Shown: positions 19,390 through 26,925 of the stretch, in pieces
Layout of the letters: each line of letters begins with the position of its first letter
Numbering within the stretch: the first letter of the stretch is position 1
Assembly (NCBI RefSeq): GCF_022647665.1
Contig: NZ_CP071872.1
Coordinates: forward strand, 1,240,001-1,304,000
DNA length: 64,000 bases
Reading direction: 5' to 3'
From: Streptomyces formicae
GTDB lineage: Bacteria > Actinomycetota > Actinomycetes > Streptomycetales > Streptomycetaceae
The notes under the pieces: generated by a model
The model's database searches: none
The model's input: only the letters and a program-made list of their open reading frames with translations
What the model was told of the DNA's origin: nothing
Made by a program: the position numbers and the translations under genes

Positions 19390-21510
19390 TCAGAAACGGC
19401 CGCCGCCGCCCAGCCGGCCGCGCGTGCCGCCGCCGCCGAAACTGCCAGGACCGCCGCCGAAACCGCCGCCCCCCATACCCCCGCCCATACCTCCGCCAAA
19501 GCCCCCGCCCCCTCTGTGCCCGCCTCCGCCGCCGAACAGGCCGCCGAGGATGATCCCGCCGAGCACGGCACCGCCGAGCCCGCCTCCACCTCCTTGTACA
19601 CCGCCCGGCCCGAAGGGGTTCCCGTACGACCGGACGTCCCGCTCCGCGAGGTTCTGCGCCTCCCGGGCGAGCGCGTCCGCCTGCTGCACCTCGATCAGCG
19701 CGCCCTGCGCCTCGTCCATCTCCGCGAGCTCCCGCGACCGCTCCAGCCGCCGCTGCGCCTCCGTCAGGCGGGTCCGGGCATGGGCCCCGACCGCCCCGCG
19801 GTGGGTCGTGATGAAGTCCTCGGCCGCCCCGATCGTCGAGCGCGCGGTGAGCGTCGCCTGGTCCAGCAGCGCCCGGGAACGCCGTGCCCCCTCCTCGCGC
19901 TCCCGTGCGCCCACCAGGGCCTCGTCCAGGGCCGAGTCCGCCTCCTCGACCCGGCGCAGCGCGTCGATCGGGTCGTACGGCCCGGCCTCGACGGTGTGCC
20001 GGACCTCCGCCATCACCGTCTCGGCGCGGGCGATCCTGCCTTGCAGATCGGCAGTGGACACCCCCTGCGCCGTGCCCTTCAGCAGCCCGCGCGCGTCCGC
20101 CAGGTCCGCCTCCGTCTCGGTGAGGGCGCCCGGCAGCTTCCCCGCCGCCTCCGCGAGCTCCTGCGCGCGCCGGTCGACCGCGTCGATGAGCCGGCCCGCC
20201 TGGTCGACCGCACCCTCCGCGGCGCGGATGTGCACCGCCGCCGCGGCGTTGTCGCCCGTCCCGGTGGACTGCCGCGCCTGCTCCAGCGTGGTGGACGCGA
20301 AGAGCAGCCGTTCCTTCGCCTGCGCCACGTCGTTCAGGACAGGCGCGGCGGCCGAGTCCGCGTGCCGCTCGCGCATGACCGCGAGCGTCGCCTCCGCCGT
20401 GCCGACCCGCCCGTTCAGCTCCTGGTAGGCGGACTCGGCCGCGGCGAGGGCCTGCGGCGCGTTCTCCTCCATCGCGCGCAGCCGGTCGAAGTCCTCCGTC
20501 TCCGCGTCCAGCCGCCGATCGGCCTCCGTGCACCGGGCGACGATCTCGTCCAGCATGCGCCGCCGGGTCGCGTCGTCCTCCGGAAACGCGTCGTCGAGCG
20601 CCTGCCGCAGCCGGAAGGCCGTCGTCAGCTCGCCCTGCGCGTACGCCACCGCCTCCGTGAAGGGCTTCGCGGCCTCCTCGCCGAACTGCGCCGTCGCGAA
20701 CCCGAGTTCCTCCCTGCTGGTGCGCAGGGCGTCGTCCGTCTGCACGAGCAGGTGCTTGGCCTGTGCATCCAGCAGGTCCAGGTCGGGCAGCTCCTGCGCA
20801 GGAGCTGATGCCGGCGCGGGCTCCTGCGGCCGTCCCCAGCCCTGGCCGCCGCGCGGGGTCGTACCGCCCGTGGCCCGGCGCCTGCGCCGGCTGTAGGCAT
20901 ACGCCGCGACGGCGCCGGCCCCGCCCAGCACGGCCACCGGAAGGATCAGATCGGTGCCGGAGGCGCCCTCCTCGCCGCCGCCCGGGTCGGCGGCTCCGGG
21001 GGTGATGGAGGGCGTCGGGACCGGTCGCCCGGCCAGGACGGCGTCGTAGCCGTTCGCGGCGCCGATGGCGGCGCCCGCCCAGTCGTTCTGCCGCAGCGCC
21101 GGCTCGATCGCCGTCTGGGCGACATCCTCGAGCTGCGTCTGCGTGAGCCGGCCGACGGGATCGGCCGTGTACGCGTACTGCCGGTCGCGCGTCGCGACCG
21201 CGAGCAGCACGTCGTCGTTGCCGAGGCCGTTCCTGGCCGCGGTCGCGTCGGCCCAGCTCTGTGCCGAGCGGCCGGAGAAGTTGCGTACGTACACGACGAA
21301 CAGCTGGATGCGCTGGTCGTCGTAGAGCCGGTCCAGGGCCTGGGCGACCTGGCCCTTCTGGTCGCCGAGCGCGTCGACGCGATCGGTGATCTGGCCCTCG
21401 CGGGACAGCTGGACCGGATCCTCGGCCTGTGCGCCCTGGGCAGCGGGCACGATGAGCCACCATGCCGCCACCAGCACGGCGAGCAGGACCCGGGTGGCGA
21501 TTCGTGTCAC
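19390..21510 (-). CDS. TPM-domain membrane protein with long coiled coil
   Basis: 706 aa, GTG start. Signal peptide (about 1-28), then a TPM domain (about 35-160; RIQLFVVYVRNFSGRSAQSWADATAARNGLGNDDVLLAVA), a membrane helix at about 188-208 followed by RRRRR, then about 400 residues of charged helical repeats. The C-terminal 60 residues are nearly all Gly (GGGGFGGG pattern). TPM domains form a fold outside the membrane and are frequently linked to PspA; association with membrane-stress systems is reported by genome-context analyses. The upstream TAGCCT 7 nt before the GTG suggests a leaderless promoter for the TPM-pspA operon. Confidence 0.85.
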   Translation of the reverse strand: MTRIATRVLLAVLVAAWWLIVPAAQGAQAEDPVQLSREGQITDRVDALGDQKGQVAQALDRLYDDQRIQLFVVYVRNFSGRSAQSWADATAARNGLGNDDVLLAVATRDRQYAYTADPVGRLTQTQLEDVAQTAIEPALRQNDWAGAAIGAANGYDAVLAGRPVPTPSITPGAADPGGGEEGASGTDLILPVAVLGGAGAVAAYAYSRRRRRATGGTTPRGGQGWGRPQEPAPASAPAQELPDLDLLDAQAKHLLVQTDDALRTSREELGFATAQFGEEAAKPFTEAVAYAQGELTTAFRLRQALDDAFPEDDATRRRMLDEIVARCTEADRRLDAETEDFDRLRAMEENAPQALAAAESAYQELNGRVGTAEATLAVMRERHADSAAAPVLNDVAQAKERLLFASTTLEQARQSTGTGDNAAAAVHIRAAEGAVDQAGRLIDAVDRRAQELAEAAGKLPGALTETEADLADARGLLKGTAQGVSTADLQGRIARAETVMAEVRHTVEAGPYDPIDALRRVEEADSALDEALVGAREREEGARRSRALLDQATLTARSTIGAAEDFITTHRGAVGAHARTRLTEAQRRLERSRELAEMDEAQGALIEVQQADALAREAQNLAERDVRSYGNPFGPGGVQGGGGGLGGAVLGGIILGGLFGGGGGHRGGGGFGGGMGGGMGGGGFGGGPGSFGGGGTRGRLGGGGRF

Positions 21511-21517
21511 GTTTGGG

Positions 21518-21523
21518 AGGCTA
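21518..21523 (-). promoter_or_regulatory. Leaderless -10 element of the TPM-pspA operon
   Basis: On the minus strand TAGCCT lies exactly 7 nt before the GTG at 21510, and no Shine-Dalgarno sequence is present. Confidence 0.5.
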
Positions 21524-21738
21524 TGTCCGCCATCCCGCCTTCGCGACCGGACGGCCCCGGCCCGACCACCCTGACCGTCGATTCTCCGGAATCCAGAATT
21601 CCCCCCGTTCCCCTCCTGGGTATCGCCTAGGAAGCGGCTGTGACCTAGCCTTCGGGGACCCGGATCTCCCGTCGCCCGAGACGGTGCCGGGCCCTACCCG
21701 TCGACCACCCCCGTTCGCCCCCCAAGGGATACGGAGCT

Positions 21739-22644
21739 ATGCGACCACTGCTGACCAGCACTGCGGCCCGAAAAGCGCTGCGCCCGATCGCCGACCTCAT
21801 CGACCAGCGCATCGCGAGAGGCGTCCGGGCCGCGAACAGCGAACTGCTCGGCGAGCTTGCGGCACTGCGGAGACGACAGCGGTCCATGGAGCTGCTGCTC
21901 GACAGCACCGGGCGGGGCAACCCCCGGATGCCCATCCCGGCACACCTGGAGAAACTGATCTCCGAGATCGTGCGCACGACGGGAGCAGACGCCGCCGACG
22001 CAGAGCGCAATGTGGCGCAGGCCTACCGCACGCTCGTCGCGATGGAGGCCCTCGGCGTCGGCCGCGTGGCGGGCGGCACCATGAACATCTGCGGCAAGCT
22101 GGCCGCCATCCCGCTGCTCGACCCGCCGAACGACGAGATCCTGGAGATCGGCACCCTCTACGGGATGTTCTCCGCAGCGCTGCTGCGCATGATGGAGCGT
22201 GCCGGACGCGACCCGCACCTCACCATCGTGGACCCGCTCGGCGGCTCCCAGCTCCAGCCCGGCGCCTTCATGCCCCCTGACCCCACCGGCACGCCGGTCG
22301 GTGAGCCCGCCGTGCGCAGCAACCTCGCCCTGGCCGGGGCCGCCGGGGCCGCCGCCCGCATCCAGCGGGGCTTCTCCGAGGACCCCGCTGTCCGCGCGGC
22401 CGTCTCGGACCGCAGCTACGGGGTCGTCATCGTGGACGGCGACCACTCCCAGGCGGGCGTCGCCGCCGACCTCGAGTGGGTGGAGCAGATCATCGCCCCG
22501 GGCGGCATCGTCGTACTCGACGACTACGGCGACACCAAGTGGCCGGGCGTCCGGGACGCGGTGGAGAAGCACCTCGCGGGCGGCAGCCGGCTGACGTTCC
22601 TCGGCCGGACGGCGACGTCCGGCTATCTCCGCGCCGAGAAGTAG
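21739..22644 (+). CDS. Class I SAM-dependent methyltransferase
   Basis: 301 aa. After a helical N-terminus of about 130 residues, the Rossmann core shows motif I EILEIGTLYGMFSAALL, a downstream DPLGG loop, VVIVDGDHSQAGVAADLEW and the PGGIVVLDDYGD strand, the pattern of CmcI/Methyltransf_24-type O-methyltransferases. VDGDHS may contribute metal or substrate ligands. It is monocistronic: the TPM gene is divergent upstream and the sdh operon is convergent downstream. Substrate unknown; no glycosyltransferase or secondary-metabolite gene adjoins it. Confidence 0.8.
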   Translation: MRPLLTSTAARKALRPIADLIDQRIARGVRAANSELLGELAALRRRQRSMELLLDSTGRGNPRMPIPAHLEKLISEIVRTTGADAADAERNVAQAYRTLVAMEALGVGRVAGGTMNICGKLAAIPLLDPPNDEILEIGTLYGMFSAALLRMMERAGRDPHLTIVDPLGGSQLQPGAFMPPDPTGTPVGEPAVRSNLALAGAAGAAARIQRGFSEDPAVRAAVSDRSYGVVIVDGDHSQAGVAADLEWVEQIIAPGGIVVLDDYGDTKWPGVRDAVEKHLAGGSRLTFLGRTATSGYLRAEK

Positions 22645-22664
22645 CGAGAGAGCCGAGAAGCAGC

Positions 22665-22704
22665 GGAAGGACCCGGCAGGAGCTGGAAGGACCCGGCAGG
22701 AGCC
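22665..22704. repeat. 20-bp tandem duplication downstream of the methyltransferase
   Basis: GGAAGGACCCGGCAGGAGCT (22665-22684) is followed by a copy differing only at the last base (22685-22704). Confidence 0.8.
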
Positions 22705-22738
22705 GGCAGGCAGGACCCGTCACAGCGGCCCTTCCCGA

Positions 22739-22790
22739 AGACCGGCTGCGCCCGGCCAGGCACACGTGCCCGGCCGGGCGCAGCCGGTCT
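22739..22790. terminator. Strong bidirectional terminator between methyltransferase and sdhB
   Basis: A perfect 19-bp stem (AGACCGGCTGCGCCCGGCC with its complement) flanks a 14-nt loop in a convergent intergenic region. Confidence 0.85.
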
Positions 22791-22805
22791 CTCGCGGTCG
22801 TGCCG

Positions 22806-23585
22806 TCAGGAATCCGTCGGAGTGCGCCGCCGGATCTTGCTGCCGAGCCACACCAGCGGGTCGTACTTACGGTCCACCGCCCGCTCCTTCAGCGGGATCA
22901 GCGCATTGTCCGTGATCTTGATCTGCTCGGGGCAGACCTCGGTGCAGCACTTGGTGATGTTGCAGTAGCCCAGACCGTGCTCCTCCTGGGCCGTGCGCTT
23001 GCGGTCCAGGCCGCTCTCGGCGGCCGCGTCCAGGGGATGCATGTCCAGCTCGGCGACGCGCATCAGGAAGCGGGGGCCGGCGAAGGCCGTCTTGTTCTCC
23101 TCGTGGTCGCGCACCACATGGCAGGTGTCCTGGCACAGGAAGCACTCGATGCACTTGCGGAACTCCTGGGAGCGGTCCACATCGATCTGCTGCATGCGGT
23201 ACTCACCCGCGGCGAGCCCCGGCGGCGGGACGAACGACGGCACCTCGCGGGCCTTGGCGTAGTTGAAGGAGACGTCCGTGACCAGGTCGCGCATCACCGG
23301 GAAGGCCCGCAGCGGCGTCACCGTGATCGTCTCCTCGCGCGAGAAGACCGACATCCGGGTCATGCACATCAGCCGCGGACGGCCGTTGATCTCCGCGCTG
23401 CACGAGCCGCACTTGCCCGCCTTGCAGTTCCAGCGCACCGCGAGATCGGGGGCCTGGGTGGCCTGGAGCCGGTGGATGATGTCGAGGACGACCTCCCCGT
23501 CATGGACCTCGACGGTGAAGTCCCGGAGATCGCCCCCGTCCTGGTCACCCCGCCAGACCCTGAACCGAGCGTCGTACGTGCTCAT
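22806..23585 (-). CDS. sdhB: Succinate dehydrogenase iron-sulfur subunit (Sdh1-type)
   Basis: 259 aa; the ATG at 23585 overlaps the sdhA stop (ATGA). All three cluster motifs are visible: 2Fe-2S CKAGKCGSC...C (about 55-75), 4Fe-4S CIECFLCQDTC (about 140-150), and the cysteines near CCTEVCPEQIKI for the 3Fe-4S centre. It carries electrons from the flavoprotein to the membrane anchor. Last gene of the four-gene operon. Streptomyces normally also has a classical sdhCDAB, so this is a second complex. Confidence 0.92.
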   Translation of the reverse strand: MSTYDARFRVWRGDQDGGDLRDFTVEVHDGEVVLDIIHRLQATQAPDLAVRWNCKAGKCGSCSAEINGRPRLMCMTRMSVFSREETITVTPLRAFPVMRDLVTDVSFNYAKAREVPSFVPPPGLAAGEYRMQQIDVDRSQEFRKCIECFLCQDTCHVVRDHEENKTAFAGPRFLMRVAELDMHPLDAAAESGLDRKRTAQEEHGLGYCNITKCCTEVCPEQIKITDNALIPLKERAVDRKYDPLVWLGSKIRRRTPTDS

Positions 23586-25516
23586 TCGTACAGCTCCTCT
23601 TCGGCGAGGTACTTGACCAGCTCCTCCTTCTCGAAGAGAGCGAGCAGGTCGGGGCGGATGGGGTCGGTGGTCCTGCGTACGAGATCGATCTGGCCGCGCG
23701 CCGGGTCGGCGGCCGCCAGGCCGCCCGTGGGGTCCGCGAGCCGGCACAGCAGGTTGATCCGGCGCCAGTCGCGCTCCATGCCGGGGCAGTCCTCGCGGGT
23801 GTGGCCGCCGCGGCTCTCGGTGCGCTCCAGGGCGGAGCGGGCGATGCACTCGCTGACCAGCAGCATGTTCCGCAGGTCCAGCGAGAGGTGCCAGCCGGGG
23901 TTGAACTGCCGGTGGCCCTCCACTCCGGCCCGCCGGGCGCGGACCCGGAGACCGGCCAGCTTCCGCAGCGCCTGCATCATCTCGGACTCCCGCCGGATGA
24001 TGCCCACCAGGTCGTTCATGGTCTGCTGGAGCTCCTGATGGAGGGTGTACGGATTCTCCGGCGCCGCGCCCGGCTCCGGACCCTCCGCGCTGAACGGACG
24101 CAGCGCCTCCGCCGCCGCGGCGTCGATCTGGGCCTCGTCCACGAGCGGCCGCGCCGCACCCGCGGCCCCGGCCGCGTACTCCGCGGCGTGCCAGCCGGCC
24201 CGCCGGCCGAAGACCAGCAGATCGGAGAGGGAGTTGCCGCCGAGCCGGTTGGAGCCGTGCATTCCGCCGGCGACCTCGCCGGCCGCGTAGAGCCCCGGGA
24301 CACCGACCGCGGCGGCGCTGTCCGAGTCGACCGCGATGCCGCCCATCACGTAGTGACAGGTCGGCCCGACCTCCATGGCCTCGGCCGTGATGTCCACGTC
24401 CGCCAGCTCCTTGAACTGGTGGTACATGGACGGCAGACGGCGCCGGATGACCTCGGCCGGCATCCGCGTCGAGACGTCCAGGAACACGCCGCCGTGCGGG
24501 GAGCCGCGGCCCGCCTTCACCTCGGCGTTGATCGCGCGGGCGACCTCGTCACGAGGGAGCAGCTCGGGCGGGCGCCGGTTGTTGTCCGGGTCCTCGTACC
24601 AGCGGTCGCCCTCCTCCTCCGACTCGGCGTACTTCTCCTTGAAGACGTCCGGGACGTAGTCGAACATGAACCGCTTGCCGTCGCTGTTGCGCAGCACCCC
24701 TCCGTCGCCACGCACCGACTCGGTGACGAGGATCCCCTTCACCGAAGGCGGCCAGACCATCCCGGTCGGATGGAACTGCACGAACTCCATGTTGATCAGG
24801 GGCGCGCCGGCGAGCAGTGCCAGCGCGTGGCCGTCGCCCGTGTACTCCCACGAGTTCGACGTCACCTTGAAGGACTTGCCGATGCCGCCGGTGGCCAGGA
24901 CGACCGCCGGGGCTTCGAGGACGAAGAAGCGGCCGGACTCGCGCTCGTAGCAGAAGGCGCCCGACACCTGGTCGCCCTCCTTCAGCACGCGCGTGACCGT
25001 GCACTCCTGGAAGACCTTCAGCCGCGCCTCGTAGTCCCCGAACTCGCGCTTGTCCTCCTGCTGGAGTGCCACGATCTTCTGCTGGAGGGTGCGGATCAGC
25101 TCCAGGCCGGTCCGGTCGCCGACGTGTGCGAGCCGCGGGTACTCATGGCCGCCGAAGTTGCGCTGGGAGATCTTCCCGTCCTTGGTGCGGTCGAAGAGCG
25201 CGCCCCAGGTCTCCAGCTCCCAGACCCGCTCGGGGGCCTCCTGGGCGTGCAGCTCCGCCATCCGCCACTGGTTGAGGAACTTCCCGCCGCGCATGGTGTC
25301 GCGGAAGTGGACCTGCCAGTTGTCGTGCGGGTTCGCATTGGCCATGGAGGCGGCGATCCCGCCCTCCGCCATCACCGTGTGGGCCTTGCCGAAGAGCGAC
25401 TTGCAGATCACGGCGGTACGGGCGCCCCGCTCGCGCGCCTCGATGGCGGCGCGCAGGCCGGCACCACCCGCGCCCACCACGACGACGTCCCACTGCTGGC
25501 GTTCCAGCTCAGTCAT
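23582..25516 (-). CDS. sdhA: Succinate dehydrogenase/fumarate reductase flavoprotein subunit
   Basis: 644 aa. N-terminal FAD-binding VVVVGAGGAGLRAAIEA (about 11-27), the covalent-flavin histidine in AHTVMAEGGIAAS (about 47), substrate-domain HPTGM and the late MHGSNRLGGNSL motif with the catalytic arginine region. It oxidises succinate to fumarate in the membrane complex. Size and gene order (anchor, flavoprotein, FeS) match the Sdh1 complex of mycobacteria (Rv0249c-Rv0247c type) rather than the 580-aa TCA-cycle SdhA. Confidence 0.92.
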   Translation of the reverse strand: MTELERQQWDVVVVGAGGAGLRAAIEARERGARTAVICKSLFGKAHTVMAEGGIAASMANANPHDNWQVHFRDTMRGGKFLNQWRMAELHAQEAPERVWELETWGALFDRTKDGKISQRNFGGHEYPRLAHVGDRTGLELIRTLQQKIVALQQEDKREFGDYEARLKVFQECTVTRVLKEGDQVSGAFCYERESGRFFVLEAPAVVLATGGIGKSFKVTSNSWEYTGDGHALALLAGAPLINMEFVQFHPTGMVWPPSVKGILVTESVRGDGGVLRNSDGKRFMFDYVPDVFKEKYAESEEEGDRWYEDPDNNRRPPELLPRDEVARAINAEVKAGRGSPHGGVFLDVSTRMPAEVIRRRLPSMYHQFKELADVDITAEAMEVGPTCHYVMGGIAVDSDSAAAVGVPGLYAAGEVAGGMHGSNRLGGNSLSDLLVFGRRAGWHAAEYAAGAAGAARPLVDEAQIDAAAAEALRPFSAEGPEPGAAPENPYTLHQELQQTMNDLVGIIRRESEMMQALRKLAGLRVRARRAGVEGHRQFNPGWHLSLDLRNMLLVSECIARSALERTESRGGHTREDCPGMERDWRRINLLCRLADPTGGLAAADPARGQIDLVRRTTDPIRPDLLALFEKEELVKYLAEEELYE

Positions 25517-25531
25517 CAGAAGGCACCTTCC

Positions 25532-26359
25532 CTAGAAGAAGCGCGGATCGTCGAAGGCGCCGCTGGCCAGCAGGTACACATAGAAGTCGGCGAGCGCCAC
25601 GCTGATCAGGGACGCCCAGGCGAGCAGCATGTGACGCTCGTTCAGCTTGCTGACCCAGCCCCACAGCCGGTAGCGCACCGGGTGCTTGGAGAAGTGCTTC
25701 AGCCGGCCGCCCATGATGTGCCGGCAGGAGTGGCAGGAGAGCGTGTACGCCCAGATCAGCACGATGTTGACGAGGAAGACCAGGGTGCCGAGGCCCATGT
25801 GGCCCCAGGCGTAGTGCTCGTCGCGGAAGGCGAGCACGGTGTCGTAGGTGAGGATGCCCGCGACCGGCAGTGCCGCATAGAAGAAGTAGCGGTGGATGTT
25901 CTGCAGGATCAGCGGGAAGCGGGTCTCGCCCGAGTACGTCTTGTGCGGCTCGGCGACCGCGCAGGCTGGTGGCGAGGCCCAGAAGCCCCGGTAGTAGGCC
26001 TTGCGGTAGTAGTAGCAGGTCAGCCGGAAGCCGAGCGGGAAGATCAGGATCAGCAGTGCGGGGGAGAGCCCCCACCAGCTGCCGAAGATCTCCCAGTTGG
26101 GCCCGCCCTTCATCGGCTCGCAGTTCTCCGCGAGGCAGGGCGAGTAGAACGGCGAGACGTACGGCGCCGCGTAGTAGTCGCTGTTCGCGAAGGCCCGCCA
26201 GGTCGAGTAGACGACGAAGGCGAGCAGACCGGCGGCGGTGGCGGCGGGCGCCAGCCACCAGCGGTCGGTTCTGAGGTGGCGGGGGGTGATGGCGGCGCGG
26301 GTGGCGCCGTGTACGCCTGTGTCGGTGGATGAGGTGTGGGATTCGGTGCCTGTGGCCAA
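25532..26359 (-). CDS. sdhC: Succinate dehydrogenase membrane-anchor subunit (SdhC-like)
   Basis: 275 aa, GTG start, five hydrophobic helices (about 37-56, 97-115, 150-168, 185-205 and 245-265). Conserved histidines lie in NIHRYFFYAAL, DEHYAWGHMG and the CHSCRHIMGGR loop, likely haem or quinone ligands. An extracytoplasmic loop carries paired cysteines (SPCLAENCEP). It anchors SdhAB and passes electrons to menaquinone. It lies 15 bp before sdhA and 18 bp after the small coiled-coil gene. Confidence 0.85.
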   Translation of the reverse strand: MATGTESHTSSTDTGVHGATRAAITPRHLRTDRWWLAPAATAAGLLAFVVYSTWRAFANSDYYAAPYVSPFYSPCLAENCEPMKGGPNWEIFGSWWGLSPALLILIFPLGFRLTCYYYRKAYYRGFWASPPACAVAEPHKTYSGETRFPLILQNIHRYFFYAALPVAGILTYDTVLAFRDEHYAWGHMGLGTLVFLVNIVLIWAYTLSCHSCRHIMGGRLKHFSKHPVRYRLWGWVSKLNERHMLLAWASLISVALADFYVYLLASGAFDDPRFF

Positions 26360-26377
26360 CGAGGTCTCCGAGGTCTC

Positions 26378-26608
26378 CTAGGGCGCGTGCCGGTCGCGCG
26401 CACCCAGGCCCTCGTCGTCCGAATCCGTCCACAGCGAACTGTCGTACGGGGTGTCGGGAATGGTGACCAGACCTTCGGGACTGCGGGCCGGCTGGGCACG
26501 GGGGGTGTCCTCGCGCGACTGCGTGAGGCTCCGCTCCAGCCGCTCGACCGTTCGGGCCAGGTCGTCGAGACGGCGCTTGACGTCCGTCAGTTCGTCCTGC
26601 AGGGACAT
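26378..26608 (-). CDS. Small coiled-coil protein leading the sdh operon
   Basis: 76 aa, ATG start with GAGGG upstream. Residues 1-35 form a heptad-rich helix (SLQDELTDVKRRLDDLARTVERLE) and the rest is polar and disordered, ending in an acidic DSDDEG patch. There is no membrane helix. First gene of the sdh operon by strand and 18-bp spacing, so it may assist assembly or be an accessory subunit. No recognised family. Confidence 0.65.
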   Translation of the reverse strand: MSLQDELTDVKRRLDDLARTVERLERSLTQSREDTPRAQPARSPEGLVTIPDTPYDSSLWTDSDDEGLGARDRHAP

Positions 26609-26925
26609 GTGTTGCCCTCACTTCCGCGGTCGCGGGTGGCATGCGGCGTCTGGGGGTCTCTCCCCAGAGGGCTCTTTGTGCGCCTGCGAGTGTCGCGCGT
26701 CACATCCCTTGTTGTGAAGGCGTGTGCACCGATTCCCGCGCGCGCCACCCGTTAGGGGGCATCTCCGGTCGGCCGCATGGGTGGGTTTGTGTGGCCGCTT
26801 CGCCGTGTCGGCCGTTCGCCCTGCCCGCTGTGCCCTTCAGTGTAGGCGCAATAGGTGTGATCATCCCTAAATCCATGAACCAGGACATTTCCGTATTTCC
26901 GCACCAGGACGAAGAGGTACAGCCC
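26609..26925. other. Divergent promoter region, sdh operon / binding protein
   Basis: About 317 bp without a gene. It is AT-richer around 26845-26910 (GGCGCAATAGGTGTGATCATC), probably holding the promoter of the rightward gene. No confident operator was recognised. Confidence 0.4.
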
